DNA of 46,591 bases from Candidatus Eiseniibacteriota bacterium (lineage in GTDB: Bacteria; Joyebacterota; Joyebacteria; Joyebacterales; Joyebacteraceae): contig JAUWCJ010000007.1 in NCBI GenBank assembly GCA_030609365.1, positions 1 to 46,591 on the forward strand, given 5' to 3'. The notes under the pieces were generated by a model, which worked only from the letters and a program-made list of their open reading frames with translations, was not told the DNA's origin and ran no database searches. Numbering within the stretch: position 1 is the first letter of the stretch; every line of letters starts with the position of its first letter. Shown here piece by piece: positions 1 to 8,695 of this stretch. A program made the translations under genes and the position numbers.

Positions 1-554
1 GTGAAAAGCCCGCCGCCGGAGCGCGCGAACAGAGCCACGAGGGAAGCGCCCATCGCGTATCCGTTGACTATGGCCGGCACCTGGAACAACCAGTAGACGA
101 GGACGAGGCCCAGGAGTGCCATGCTGGCCACGCTCATGCCCATCACAGCACCGGCCGAGACCGCCACTCCCAATGCACCCTTGACGCCCCCGTCGACCGC
201 CGCCTGAGTTGTCCTCGCGTTGGCGCGCGTCGCGATGCTCATTCCGACGTATCCGGCCAGCGCAGACACAACGGCGCCCAGAATGAACGCGACCGACGTC
301 TTCCAGCCCAGCGGCAGGTCCGGGTTCCCGGACAGGGTCGGCGCCAGAGCAATGAGCCCGGCGACCGCCACAACGAGCACCGAAACGTACAGATACTCCC
401 GCTTGAGAAACGCGCGCGCGCCGTCCTGGATGGCCAGCGAGATCCTCTGCATCACCTCGTTGCCGGGATTCTTCGACAGCACTTCTCGGACGAGGATGCC
501 TACGAAAATGAGGCCGACGATCCCAGACGCCAGCGGAACAACGACGTGTGTCAT
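1..554 (-). CDS. hppA: Membrane-bound proton/sodium-pumping pyrophosphatase, N-terminal part
   Basis: The reading frame starts at ATG 554-552 and stays open to the left edge, so only about the first 184 residues are present. I translated it by hand. It shows an N-terminal helix, then a conserved stretch with AGYVGMSIATRANART and, near the edge, GYAMGASLVALFARSGGG. Both are hallmarks of the membrane pyrophosphatase family, which couples PPi hydrolysis to H+ or Na+ export. The catalytic DxxxD segments and the residue that separates K+-dependent from K+-independent enzymes lie outside the window. The start overlaps the pth stop by one base (TAATG), and AGGAGG sits four bases upstream, so it is probably translationally coupled to pth. 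The family call is secure; ion specificity is not known. Confidence 0.9.
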   Translation of the reverse strand, partial: MTHVVVPLASGIVGLIFVGILVREVLSKNPGNEVMQRISLAIQDGARAFLKREYLYVSVLVVAVAGLIALAPTLSGNPDLPLGWKTSVAFILGAVVSALAGYVGMSIATRANARTTQAAVDGGVKGALGVAVSAGAVMGMSVASMALLGLVLVYWLFQVPAIVNGYAMGASLVALFARSGGGLF

Positions 555-1153
555 TAATCCTCCTGCGGTCTCTCGCCGTCGGCGGGGTCCATCCTTCGAT
601 TGAACACCGTCATCGCGGCGCCGATCCCATCCCTGAGCATAAGCTCGACAGCTGCCACTGCACGGTTCACCATCTCGTTCACGTCCGGGCGCTCGGCTTC
701 CGCAAAGCGGTCGAGCACGAAATCCATCATCTCGTCCCCATCGGGGGGACGGCCGACTCCGAGACGGAGGCGCGCGAAGCCCTCCGTGCTCAGCCGCTCA
801 ATGACGGACGACAGACCGTTGTGTCCACCCGCGCTCCCCGAACGTCGGAAACGGAGCTGACCCAGTGGCAGGTTCACGTCGTCACAGATGACGAGAACCT
901 CGTCCGGCGTCGCGCCCATCTCTTCCAGGACCTGCTCGACGGCCCGGCCGCTCCCGTTCATGTATGTGAGGGGCATCACGAACCGCACCCGGGTTCCTGC
1001 GACCTGCCCTACCCCACTCATGAAGTCGCCGCGCCCAGCCGAGAGTTGGATACCGCACCCGTCGGCCAGCCCGGCGACAACAAGGAAACCAACATTGTGG
1101 CGGGAACCCTCGTATTCCTTCCCGGGGTTCCCAAGCCCGGCAATAACCCTCAC
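554..1153 (-). CDS. pth: Peptidyl-tRNA hydrolase
   Basis: This 199-residue protein (GTG start) is the usual length for bacterial Pth, which cleaves peptidyl-tRNAs that drop off the ribosome. The N-terminus MRVIAGLGNPG carries the conserved Asn9. RHNVGF supplies catalytic His19, MNGSG holds Asn66, and CDDVNLPLG followed by GGHNGL supplies Asp91/92 and Asn112. The ribosome-binding sequence AGGAG overlaps the rplY stop codon, so the two genes are coupled. The order prs-ctc-pth is common in bacteria. The end overlaps hppA by one base. Confidence 0.96.
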   Translation of the reverse strand: MRVIAGLGNPGKEYEGSRHNVGFLVVAGLADGCGIQLSAGRGDFMSGVGQVAGTRVRFVMPLTYMNGSGRAVEQVLEEMGATPDEVLVICDDVNLPLGQLRFRRSGSAGGHNGLSSVIERLSTEGFARLRLGVGRPPDGDEMMDFVLDRFAEAERPDVNEMVNRAVAAVELMLRDGIGAAMTVFNRRMDPADGERPQED

Positions 1154-1158
1154 TGCTC

Positions 1159-1839
1159 CTAGCTCTTCTCCTCGGAGGTCTCCGCGGCGCCTTCCTCGGC
1201 TCCCTCGGCGACTTCCGCGCCTTCTTCGCCCTCAACCTCTTCGCCGACTTCCGCGCCTTCCTCGGTCGGCTCCACGAACAGCGTCGGCAGGAGCACCTCA
1301 ACCACCGGACGGTCAGCGTTGTCGAGTATCTCCACGTCATCAACCGAGATATCACTAACGTGGATGGCGTGCTTGACCTCGAGTCCCGAGACGTCCACGG
1401 TGATGTGCTCCGGGATGTCGCGCGGAAGACACCGGACCTCGAGCTGACGCATTGTGTGGTCGAGGATGCCGCGTCCTTCCTTCACCGCAGGCGATTCTCC
1501 GACGACGTTGACCGGGACGTTCATCACGACCGGCTTGTTCTCGGAGATCCGCTGGAGATCGATGTGGAGTATCTCACGCGAGACCGGGTCGCGCACCATG
1601 TCCCTAATGACGGCCCTCGCCGAAGCCTCCTCACCATCCAGCCCCAGATGGATGATCACGTTTCGCCCTGATGGCGTCGAAAGCAGCGCCCGGAGGTCAT
1701 TCAGCTCTATGGAGATCGGCACGCTATCCTGCTTCTCGCCATACAGCACCGCAGGTACGTCGCCCAGAGCGCGGGTTCGTTTGCTTCCCTGCTTCCCGGT
1801 GTCGGTTCTCCGCCGGACCGTTAGTTTGACAGTTGCCAT
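1159..1839 (-). CDS. rplY: 50S ribosomal protein L25, long Ctc/TL5 form
   Basis: This is 226 residues from the ATG at 1839, which starts MATVKLTVRRR and follows a GGAGAGG ribosome-binding site. The open frame extends 15 residues further upstream, but that part is unlikely to be translated. The protein has an N-terminal L25 5S-rRNA-binding domain (about 1-95) with VPAVLYG. A C-terminal beta domain of the TL5/Ctc type (about 100-190) follows, then a very acidic Glu/Ala-rich tail (about 190-226). The long form is typical of Gram-positives, Thermus and many candidate phyla. It sits between prs and pth, its usual place. Confidence 0.93.
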   Translation of the reverse strand: MATVKLTVRRRTDTGKQGSKRTRALGDVPAVLYGEKQDSVPISIELNDLRALLSTPSGRNVIIHLGLDGEEASARAVIRDMVRDPVSREILHIDLQRISENKPVVMNVPVNVVGESPAVKEGRGILDHTMRQLEVRCLPRDIPEHITVDVSGLEVKHAIHVSDISVDDVEILDNADRPVVEVLLPTLFVEPTEEGAEVGEEVEGEEGAEVAEGAEEGAAETSEEKS

Positions 1840-1931
1840 GTGTTCCTCTCCGTGTCTCCGTGTCAGTTGCGCCAGGCCCTGCATGCCGGCCGTCTGCGGC
1901 CACTCCGGCGCTCACCTTGCAGCGGCTCGCA

Positions 1932-2864
1932 TCAGATGAAGAGCGAGCTCACCGACTTCTCACCGTGTATCCTGTCTATCGCTTCCCCAAGCAGCTCCGC
2001 GACCGACAGGATGCGGATCTTATCCGCCCCCCAACGCTCGCTGCTGAGCGTGTTCGTAACGACGATCTCCTGGATCACCGAGCCGGTGAGCGCCTCGACG
2101 GCGCCCTCCGCGAACAGCGCGTGAGTCGCGCCCGCCGTGACCCTGACAGCGCCCAGCTTCGTCACGGCCGTCGCCGCCTCGATCATCGAGCTTCCCGTGC
2201 TGATGATGTCATCGATCATGATGACGTGCTTGCCCTCCACGTCACCGACGACGTTCATCACCTCGGTCGCATCGGGTCTCGGCCGTCTCTTGTCAACGAA
2301 GCCGAGCGAAGCACCGAGACGCTTCGCGAACGCTCTTCCCATCTTGATACTTCCGATGTCCGGCGCCATCACGACGAGGTCGTTCCCGGCGTGCTCGTCG
2401 AAGTAACGGAGGAGTACGGGCGCCGCGTAGATGTGGTCCATCGGTATGTCGAAGAACCCCTGGATCTGCGGAGCGTGGAGGTCCATGGTCAGGATCCTGT
2501 CTGCTCCTGCGACGGTCAGCAGATTCGCGACGAGCTTCGCTGTAATGGCCACTCGCGGTCGGTCCTTGCGGTCCTGCCTCGCGTAGCCGAAGTAGGGCAA
2601 CACGGCGGTGATCCGGCGCGCGGACGCCCTCTTCAGGGCGTCTACCATTATCAGAAGCTCGAACAAGCTCTCTGCCGGAGGCGCCGTCGGCTGTACCACG
2701 AACGCGTCCATCCCCCGGACGTTCTCGGAGATACTGACGCTGATCTCTCCGTCCCTGAATCTCCCAACCGCGGCCTCGCCTACCCTGAGACCCAGGTACG
2801 CCGCGATCTCCTCCGCAAGAGCCCTGTTCGCATTGCCGCTGAAAAGCCCCAGTTCGTTAGGCAT
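1932..2864 (-). CDS. prs: Ribose-phosphate pyrophosphokinase (PRPP synthase)
   Basis: The enzyme makes PRPP from ribose 5-phosphate and ATP. The start is ATG 2864 (MPNELGLFSG), six bases after a GGAGGAG ribosome-binding site; a longer frame of 12 extra residues has no such site. The 310 residues match the class I family. Visible motifs are FRDGEISV, the ATP loop region YFGYARQDRK, the catalytic DLHAPQIQGFF, and the PRPP loop VIMIDDIISTGSSM. The gene lies between tRNA-Gln and rplY in the conserved ispE-spoVG-prs-ctc-pth order. The ubiA-like product and the nucleotide-sugar enzymes downstream in the window also use PRPP- or nucleotide-derived donors. Confidence 0.96.
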   Translation of the reverse strand: MPNELGLFSGNANRALAEEIAAYLGLRVGEAAVGRFRDGEISVSISENVRGMDAFVVQPTAPPAESLFELLIMVDALKRASARRITAVLPYFGYARQDRKDRPRVAITAKLVANLLTVAGADRILTMDLHAPQIQGFFDIPMDHIYAAPVLLRYFDEHAGNDLVVMAPDIGSIKMGRAFAKRLGASLGFVDKRRPRPDATEVMNVVGDVEGKHVIMIDDIISTGSSMIEAATAVTKLGAVRVTAGATHALFAEGAVEALTGSVIQEIVVTNTLSSERWGADKIRILSVAELLGEAIDRIHGEKSVSSLFI

Positions 2865-2934
2865 TACGTCTCCTCCGGAAGACGCCCAGCGTCTCACCAA
2901 CCCCGATATACCCGCACCGCCCCACCAATCGGTC

Positions 2935-3008
2935 TGGCTGGGGCGGGAGGATTCGAACCTCCGATGCGGGATCCAAAGACCCGTGTCTTGCCACTTGACG
3001 ACGCCCCA
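2935..3008 (-). tRNA. tRNA-Gln (anticodon TTG)
   Basis: Read on the minus strand this is a 74-base cloverleaf with an encoded CCA. The acceptor stem TGGGGCG pairs with CGCCCCA, the discriminator is G, and the anticodon loop CTTTGGA gives TTG. The T arm contains GGTTCGAATCC. It starts 12 bases after the spoVG stop codon and has no room for its own promoter, so it is probably processed from a spoVG transcript. Confidence 0.96.
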
Positions 3009-3020
3009 GCGACTGTCTCA

Positions 3021-3338
3021 CTAGTCGCAGAATTCATCGGCGTGCACCAGCTGGTGCTCCACCGTTTGAGGTGCGTCCCCGCCAAGGGCGAGCTGACGCT
3101 CGTACTCGGCAAGAACGGCGTCCTCGATCATTTGCCGCGTCGCGTTGTTGATCGGGTGAGCGATGTCCCTGAACTCCCCGTCCTTGCGTCGCCGGCTGGG
3201 CATCGCAACAAATATCCCCGTGTTGCCGTCGATGACCTTGAGGCCCCTGACGACGAACGCGTTGTCGAACGTGATGCTGACGAACGCCTTCAGGCGCTCC
3301 TCGTTGCGCAGAGTCAGCCTTACTTCGGTGATCTCCAT
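3021..3338 (-). CDS. spoVG: Septation protein SpoVG
   Basis: At 105 residues it has the normal SpoVG length. It opens [20 protein letters not shown] and contains the conserved [19 protein letters not shown] and FRDIAHPIN segments, followed by an Ala/Glu-rich C-terminal helix. SpoVG is a small nucleic-acid-binding regulator, first known from Bacillus sporulation and septation but widespread in non-sporing bacteria including spirochaetes, where it acts as a post-transcriptional regulator. Finding it between ispE and prs is the classic order. Its presence here does not imply sporulation. Confidence 0.95.
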   Translation of the reverse strand: MEITEVRLTLRNEERLKAFVSITFDNAFVVRGLKVIDGNTGIFVAMPSRRRKDGEFRDIAHPINNATRQMIEDAVLAEYERQLALGGDAPQTVEHQLVHADEFCD

Positions 3339-3405
3339 CGCTTCACCGCCCTCCGCCTGGAGAAGGGACTGGATCGAATCCGTGTCAGGCGTGGTCAGAG
3401 AGAAC

Positions 3406-4311
3406 TCACCCCACGGGTTCGTTCTCGATCGGAGTCACGCGCTGCCCCACATCGATCGGTGCCACGACATGTATGTCCCAACCACGCCCCGCCAGGCGTG
3501 TCAGCATGCTCTGTCCAGCCGGCTCGTCCTTCACGAGACCGACGACCGTCGGTCCGCTCCCGGACATCACCGCCGCCAGTGCGCCCTCCGCAATCAGGGT
3601 CTCCTTGACACGCGCGACCTCCGGATACGCAGATAGGACACCGGCCTCCAAGTCGTTCCGAAGCCCTTTGGCAAGCGTCGGAATATCGCCTTCCCGGACA
3701 GCTAAACAGTTTACTCTAGTGAAGCTGAGAGCCTCTGTCAACCCGATTCTCGCCATTCTGTAGGCGTCGCCCGCCGAGACCGCGAATCGTGGTGTGACCA
3801 GCACGAACCAGACCCCGCTGAGCGCCGGCAGACGCTCGAGACTCTCCCCTCTTCCCGTCCCAAGCGCGGTCCCTCCGGACAGCATGAAGGGCACGTCAGA
3901 GCCCAGAGCCGCCGCCACATCAAGCAGCGTCTCTCGAGGGGCCCCTATCGCAAACAGAGCGTCCGCGCCCACCAGGACCGCCGCAGCGTCCGCGCTGCCA
4001 CCGCCCAGACCCGCTGCCACGGGTATCCGTTTCGTCAGGTCAATGGAGACGCCGGGACAGCCGAACTCCGCCACCGCGGCCTCAGCCGCCCTCCAGGCCA
4101 GATTGTCGGGTCCGTCAGGAACAGAGAGCCCGTGGACTCTGAGCGACACGCCCGAAGAGCTCTCCAGAGGCGTGAGAGCAAGTGTGTCCGAGAGGGACAC
4201 ACTCTGGAAGACCGTTTCGATGTCGTGATAACCGTCAGGCCGCGCCGCTGTCACGGCCAGGCCGAGGTTGATCTTGGCGAACGCTTCTACGCTGACGCCT
4301 TGCAGTCTCAA
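3406..4311 (-). CDS. ispE: 4-diphosphocytidyl-2-C-methyl-D-erythritol kinase
   Basis: This GHMP-family kinase phosphorylates CDP-methylerythritol in the MEP isoprenoid pathway. I chose the TTG start at 4311 (301 residues, [18 protein letters not shown]) because AAGGAG lies five bases upstream. A longer frame would run through the rho-independent hairpin at 4329-4356, which is implausible. Visible motifs are the N-terminal [18 protein letters not shown], the phosphate loop [15 protein letters not shown], and the C-terminal [14 protein letters not shown]. It supplies isoprenoid precursors that the UbiA-type enzyme and the GGGP-synthase-like enzyme in this window would need in polyprenyl form. 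Confidence 0.95.
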   Translation of the reverse strand: MRLQGVSVEAFAKINLGLAVTAARPDGYHDIETVFQSVSLSDTLALTPLESSSGVSLRVHGLSVPDGPDNLAWRAAEAAVAEFGCPGVSIDLTKRIPVAAGLGGGSADAAAVLVGADALFAIGAPRETLLDVAAALGSDVPFMLSGGTALGTGRGESLERLPALSGVWFVLVTPRFAVSAGDAYRMARIGLTEALSFTRVNCLAVREGDIPTLAKGLRNDLEAGVLSAYPEVARVKETLIAEGALAAVMSGSGPTVVGLVKDEPAGQSMLTRLAGRGWDIHVVAPIDVGQRVTPIENEPVG

Positions 4312-4328
4312 TGTTCTCCTTCTAGAAA

Positions 4329-4356
4329 ACGCTGCCGTCACAGAGAACGGCAGCGT
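4329..4356 (-). terminator. Rho-independent terminator between the prenyltransferase gene and ispE
   Basis: Arms 4329-4338 and 4347-4356 (ACGCTGCCGT / ACGGCAGCGT) are perfect 10-base inverted repeats around an 8-base loop. On the minus strand the hairpin is followed at once by TTTTCT. It would end the transcript arriving from the envelope-gene operon upstream and isolate the ispE operon. Confidence 0.85.
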
Positions 4357-4438
4357 CCGCCCGCGGCCCCCGGACGGAATGCGACCGGCGGCTCCCCGAG
4401 GCGGCGTCACCGGCGCGTCCGGGGAAAACCCTCAGCAG

Positions 4439-5326
4439 TTACGTCACGTAGATGACGAAGCCCACCACGAGAACCCACAGAACAATGTTCAGTGCCAGCG
4501 GAAGATCCGACACCAGCATACGCGATGGCTGCCCTCCGCCATCCGCGGTGTACATCAGGTAGAAGTACCTGAACACGCCGTACACAACGAATGGTATCGT
4601 GTAGACTAGCCCTGTGCCGCCCACCTTCGCAACAGTTCCCGGCCAGATCGTGTAGATGGAGTATGAGACGACCGTCGATGCGGTCACGACGCCAAACAGC
4701 GAATCGATCAGCGCCGGCGGGTAGTGTTCCAGGACGGCCCGGTGTCTCCCGGCGTCCGTCCCGAGCACCAGCACCTCGTGCCTGCGCTTCGCCAGGGCCA
4801 GGAAAAGGGCCAGGAAGAACGTGCAGACCAGAAGCCATGGCGAGAGCTCAGTATCCGGGGCCGGCCCCCTGAGCACCTCCACGCTGCCGACGGCACGAAG
4901 CACGAATCCCACGGCGATCGCCATGACATCCAGCACCACCATCCTCCTGAGCACGAGGCTGTAGAGCAACTGGAGAACCAGATAGCCCGTGGCTACGAAC
5001 CCGAAGCTTGGGTGGAGTCTGTAGGCCCACGCGAGCGCAAGCGCAGCCAGCACGACCGCGGCTGCTGCTGCGACGCCGATCGACAGCTTGCCCGAGGCCA
5101 GCGGCCGGAGCTTCTTAACGGGGTGCTCACGGTCACGCCGCAGGTCCATGAGATCGTTGAAAATGTAGGTCGCGCCCGAGAGCCCACAGAACGCGAGGAA
5201 GCCCCACGTCGCGTGCACAACGAGCGTCCGCGTTCCGAGACCGCCTGCGAAGAGCAGTCCCGCGAAGAGCACCAGGTTCTTCGTCCACTGGTCCGGCCGC
5301 AGGGTCTTGATGAGATGTCGCACCAT
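4439..5326 (-). CDS. UbiA-family prenyltransferase, decaprenyl-phosphate phosphoribosyltransferase-like
   Basis: This 295-residue polytopic membrane protein opens MVRHLIKTLRPDQWTKN and carries the UbiA metal-binding signature NDLMDLRRDREHP (about residues 57-69) followed by KKLRPLASGKL. About eight hydrophobic segments are visible. The RPDQWTKN start and HPxKxxRP ending match the DPPR-synthase subgroup (mycobacterial Rv3806c type), which transfers phosphoribosyl from PRPP to a polyprenyl phosphate. Quinone-type UbiA proteins usually differ there. The product would be a lipid-linked ribose for cell-envelope sugars, fitting the neighbouring nucleotide-sugar genes. The UbiA superfamily is certain; the exact substrate is inferred. 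Confidence 0.82.
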   Translation of the reverse strand: MVRHLIKTLRPDQWTKNLVLFAGLLFAGGLGTRTLVVHATWGFLAFCGLSGATYIFNDLMDLRRDREHPVKKLRPLASGKLSIGVAAAAAVVLAALALAWAYRLHPSFGFVATGYLVLQLLYSLVLRRMVVLDVMAIAVGFVLRAVGSVEVLRGPAPDTELSPWLLVCTFFLALFLALAKRRHEVLVLGTDAGRHRAVLEHYPPALIDSLFGVVTASTVVSYSIYTIWPGTVAKVGGTGLVYTIPFVVYGVFRYFYLMYTADGGGQPSRMLVSDLPLALNIVLWVLVVGFVIYVT

Positions 5327-5401
5327 GAAAGACGGGTCCCTTTCTCTGCCAGAACGATGACGTCCGTCGGCTCCAGGCCGGAACGATCACGCCCGCAGGC
5401 G

Positions 5402-6022
5402 TCAGTGGTTCGCGAGAATGTCCCGCGCCTTCGTGACGATCAGATCGACGGCGACGCGGTTCTGGCCGCCCTCGGGGATTATAACATCCGCGTACCGCTT
5501 GCTCGTCTCAACGAACTGCAGGTGCATCGGCCGGACGGTCTTGAGATACTGGTCTATGACCTGGTCGACCGTTCTGCCCCGATCCGCGATGTCACGCCTC
5601 AGGCGGCGGATGAAGCGCTCGTCGGCGTCCGTGTCGACGTAGAGCTTGATGTCCATGCTCTCCCTGAGCACGTCCTCGGCCAGCACCAGAATTCCCTCGA
5701 GCAGAACAATCCGCGCCGGGCGGACGGTGATGGTCTCTTTCCGCCTGGTGTGCGTCCCGAAGTCGTAGATGGGTTTCTCCACGGCTCTGCCGGCTCTCAG
5801 CTCGTTCAGCTGAAACAGGAGCAGCTCGTTGTCGAACGAATCCGGGTGGTCGTAGTTGATGTTCTCGCGGCTTGCCGGCGGAAGATCGCTGCGGTCCACG
5901 TAGTACGAATCGTGATGAAGAATGACTACGCTCTGCTCCGGGAAGTGCTTGCGCACCTCCTTGGCAACGGTCGTCTTCCCCGACCCGGTGCCCCCTCCGA
6001 TGCCGATGATGATCGGATCCAC
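5402..6022 (-). CDS. udk: Uridine kinase
   Basis: This P-loop kinase phosphorylates uridine and cytidine for pyrimidine salvage. The start is GTG 6022 ([11 protein letters not shown]), preceded by GGGGAGAG; a 46-residue upstream extension is Arg-rich and unlike the family. The 206 residues match Udk length. The Walker A is [42 protein letters not shown] and the Walker B region VLLEGILVL follow, then RRLRRDI in the lid. It lies 23 bases after gmhA and is transcribed with it. Confidence 0.95.
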   Translation of the reverse strand: MDPIIIGIGGGTGSGKTTVAKEVRKHFPEQSVVILHHDSYYVDRSDLPPASRENINYDHPDSFDNELLLFQLNELRAGRAVEKPIYDFGTHTRRKETITVRPARIVLLEGILVLAEDVLRESMDIKLYVDTDADERFIRRLRRDIADRGRTVDQVIDQYLKTVRPMHLQFVETSKRYADVIIPEGGQNRVAVDLIVTKARDILANH

Positions 6023-6045
6023 TTGCTCTCCCCCTGCGATGCCTC

Positions 6046-6639
6046 TCACTGACCGAACAGCGCTGCCTCGACGATCTCGCAAATCGCGTGTCCGGCGGCG
6101 ATGTGTATCTCCTGAATACGCTGTGTGTCCTCGGTAGGAGCCGCGACCAGGTGATCGCACAACTCCGCCATCGCCCCCGCGTCCTGACCAACCAGCCCCA
6201 CGGTCACGAGCCCCGCAGTTCTTGCGGCCTCCAGAGCTCTCACAACGTTGGTGGAACTGCCGCTCGTGGAGATACCGACCAGCACGTCTCCCTTCCGCCC
6301 CAGCGCTTCCACCTGCCTCGCAAAGACCATGTCGTACCCGTAGTCGTTTGCCAGCGCGGTCATCACCGACGGGTTCACCGTCAGCGCGATGGCCGGGAGA
6401 CCGCGGCGATCCACGCGCAGCCTGCCCGCCAGCTCAGCAGCTATGTGTTGAGCGTCGGCGGCGCTTCCCCCGTTGCCACACAGGAGGACCTTGTTCCCGG
6501 CTCGAAGCGCCTCCGTCAGTGCAGTCGCCGCCGCGGCGATTACATCGGACAGTGACTCCGCCGCCATCTCATGTATCGTCGCGGACTCTGCGAAGATCGC
6601 CCTCACCAGCTCGGCGCCTGTCTCAGCCTGTCGTTCCAT
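6046..6639 (-). CDS. gmhA: Sedoheptulose-7-phosphate isomerase (phosphoheptose isomerase)
   Basis: The 197 residues form a single SIS domain with the GmhA signature [16 protein letters not shown] (about residues 54-69), then [14 protein letters not shown] for phosphate binding and [12 protein letters not shown] near the C-terminus. GmhA makes D-glycero-D-manno-heptose 7-phosphate, the first step to the ADP- or GDP-heptose used in LPS cores or S-layer glycans. The later heptose genes (hldE, gmhB) are not in this window. The start lies five bases past the rfbD stop, with AAAGGTAG upstream. Confidence 0.93.
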   Translation of the reverse strand: MERQAETGAELVRAIFAESATIHEMAAESLSDVIAAAATALTEALRAGNKVLLCGNGGSAADAQHIAAELAGRLRVDRRGLPAIALTVNPSVMTALANDYGYDMVFARQVEALGRKGDVLVGISTSGSSTNVVRALEAARTAGLVTVGLVGQDAGAMAELCDHLVAAPTEDTQRIQEIHIAAGHAICEIVEAALFGQ

Positions 6640-6644
6640 TCAGC

Positions 6645-7520
6645 CTACCTTTCGGCGACGTATTCGGCCACCGCATCTTGCCAGCTCCGTGGTTGCTTCC
6701 CGGTGAGTGACACCAGCCTCGTGAGAGACAGGACCGAGTAGCCGGGCCGAGGCGCGGGCCGAGGGAATCGCTCACTGGTGACGGGCTCTATCGGGACCTC
6801 CTCGAGACCGGCCAGGTCGAGTATCTTGCGAGCGAACTCGAACCAGGTGCACCACCCCCGGTTAGTAGCGTTTACCACACCGGTGGCCTCGACTGCAATC
6901 AGTTCCAGAATCGCCCCGGCGAGGTCGCGGACGTTCGTCGGGGCGCCCACCTGGTCGTCCACGACCCGAAGAACCCGCCCGGACGAAGCCAGGGACAACA
7001 TCGTCTCGATGAAGTTCGGTCCCGCATGCCCGTAGAGCCACGCCGTACGGACTATGAGAGCGTCTCGAGAGACCTCCGCGACCTTCCGCTCACCTGCTAG
7101 CTTCGAGCGCCCGTAGACGCCGAGCGGGCGCGGTTCGTCCGTCTCTGCATACGGCGTGTCGCCCGTGCCGTCGAACACGTAATCGGTACTGATCTGTACC
7201 ACTCGTGCGCCGATCTTCTGACCCGCCGCCGCGACGTTCCCCGCCCCACCTGCGTTGATGTCAAACGCCGTCTCGGGATCGCTCTCGGCGCCATCGACGT
7301 CCGTGTATGCCGCGCAGTTGATGATGACATCAGGAGCCGCTGCTGCGACGAACGCGTCTGTTGCGGCTGGATCACGCACGTCGAACTCCGCGACGTCGGC
7401 CGGTGTCACGTCGAACGCGCGCCGGAAGAGAGGGACGAGTTCCGTCCCCAGCATCCCGGCGGCGCCCGTGACCAGGACTCTCGTCCCGCCGCGCTCGCTT
7501 CCGGACGCCTCGGTCCCCAC
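6645..7520 (-). CDS. rfbD: dTDP-4-dehydrorhamnose reductase
   Basis: The enzyme catalyses the last step of dTDP-L-rhamnose synthesis. This 291-residue extended short-chain dehydrogenase has the NADPH-binding GAAGMLG near residue 18, STDYVFDG and the catalytic YGRSKLAGE (YxxxK). WLYGHAGPNF and the C-terminal sugar-binding half follow. The GTG start overlaps the stop of the nucleotidyltransferase gene (TAGTG). About ten N-terminal residues precede the core, so translation could begin slightly later. rfbB and rfbC are not in the window. Confidence 0.92.
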   Translation of the reverse strand: MGTEASGSERGGTRVLVTGAAGMLGTELVPLFRRAFDVTPADVAEFDVRDPAATDAFVAAAAPDVIINCAAYTDVDGAESDPETAFDINAGGAGNVAAAGQKIGARVVQISTDYVFDGTGDTPYAETDEPRPLGVYGRSKLAGERKVAEVSRDALIVRTAWLYGHAGPNFIETMLSLASSGRVLRVVDDQVGAPTNVRDLAGAILELIAVEATGVVNATNRGWCTWFEFARKILDLAGLEEVPIEPVTSERFPRPAPRPGYSVLSLTRLVSLTGKQPRSWQDAVAEYVAER

Positions 7521-8593
7521 TACGGCACCTCGATCCGGCTGGCGTCACCGACCATGAACCGGAAGGCCTTGGGCATCGTGGCGCTCTTGGTGATCTCGAC
7601 GTCCTTTCCGATCAGGCTCTTCTCCATTCGGCTGCCGAGATTCGAGATCCTCGAGTTCTCGAGCACGATGCTGTGCTCGATCTCGGAGTTCTGGATCGTC
7701 ACGTCGTGATATATGGATGTGAAGGGTCCGATGTACGACTTGACGATCCTGCAGCCCCGTCCCACGACAAGGGGACCGCGCAGTACGCTGCCCTGCACCT
7801 CGGTTCCCTCGGAGATCACGACGTTCCCGTCGATGCGCGAGGCGCTGTCCACACTGCCGGCGATGTCGCGACCGATCGTCTCGAGGATCATCCGGTTGGC
7901 TTCGAGGATGTCGTCGAGCTTTCCGGTGTCCTTCCACCAGCCGGTGACCTGGTGCGCCCTGACCTCTTTGCCCGTGTCTATCAATCTCTGGATCGCGTCC
8001 GTGATCTCGAGCTCGTTGCGTGCGGACGGCCGGATGTTGTCGACGGCCTCGAAGATCTCAGCGTCGAACATGTAAACACCAACGAGTGCGAGGTTGGAGC
8101 GCGGGTTCTCGGGCTTCTCCTCAAGGCGCTCCACCCTTCCACCGGCCAGCTCGGCGACGCCGAATTCGCTCGGATTGTCGACGCGCGCCAGCAGGATCTG
8201 CGCGTTCGGCTTGTTCTTCTGGAACTCCGCGACGAAGTCCGTGATGCCGCCCATGATCAGGTTGTCACCGAGGTACATCACAAACGGTTCCTTGCCTATG
8301 TAGTCAGCAGCTATCTTGACGGCATGGGCCAGTCCGAGCGGCGCCTCCTGGTGGATGAACGAGAGCTTGAGTCCGAAGGATGAACCATCACCGACCGCCG
8401 ACTCTATCTCCTTCGCCGTTTCTCCAACGACGATACCGACGTCGACGATGCCCGCCTCTCTGATTGCCTCGAGCCCGTAGAAGAGAATGGGCTTGTTCGC
8501 TATCGGCACGAGCTGCTTCGCGCTCGTGTGTGTGATCGGTCTCAGCCGCGTTCCTTTGCCGCCCGACAGGACGAGAGCCTTGATGGGAACCAC
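7520..8593 (-). CDS. Glucose-1-phosphate thymidylyltransferase, long form with left-handed beta-helix
   Basis: The N-terminal nucleotidyltransferase domain (about residues 4-240) begins IKALVLSGGKGTRLRP, then has QLVPIANKPI, FVMYLGDN and GWWKDTGK. The C-terminal 110 residues are a hexapeptide-type beta-helix (NVVISEGTEVQGSVLRGPLV). This two-domain layout is that of the long RmlA/StrD group, not the short RfbA, and would make dTDP-glucose for the RfbD pathway. I favour GTG 8593, near the family start. The frame stays open to ATG 8668 (382 residues), where I see no ribosome-binding site, so the start is uncertain. It is coupled to rfbD by a one-base overlap. Confidence 0.85.
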   Translation of the reverse strand: MVPIKALVLSGGKGTRLRPITHTSAKQLVPIANKPILFYGLEAIREAGIVDVGIVVGETAKEIESAVGDGSSFGLKLSFIHQEAPLGLAHAVKIAADYIGKEPFVMYLGDNLIMGGITDFVAEFQKNKPNAQILLARVDNPSEFGVAELAGGRVERLEEKPENPRSNLALVGVYMFDAEIFEAVDNIRPSARNELEITDAIQRLIDTGKEVRAHQVTGWWKDTGKLDDILEANRMILETIGRDIAGSVDSASRIDGNVVISEGTEVQGSVLRGPLVVGRGCRIVKSYIGPFTSIYHDVTIQNSEIEHSIVLENSRISNLGSRMEKSLIGKDVEITKSATMPKAFRFMVGDASRIEVP

Positions 8594-8695
8594 CTGCCTT
8601 TCGAGTATCTGCTGAGCCGCAAGCCGGGGCGGCATCGGCACCGGCTCACGGCGCGTCACCACCCTCATGGGGCCACTAACGCCCCCACGAGGTCG

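Noticed and set aside
1833-3608. A 591-codon open frame on the plus strand.
   Set aside because: It runs antisense across rplY, prs, tRNA-Gln and spoVG, has no ribosome-binding site, and its translation is Arg/His-rich with no recognisable domain. Long antisense frames are expected in high-GC DNA.
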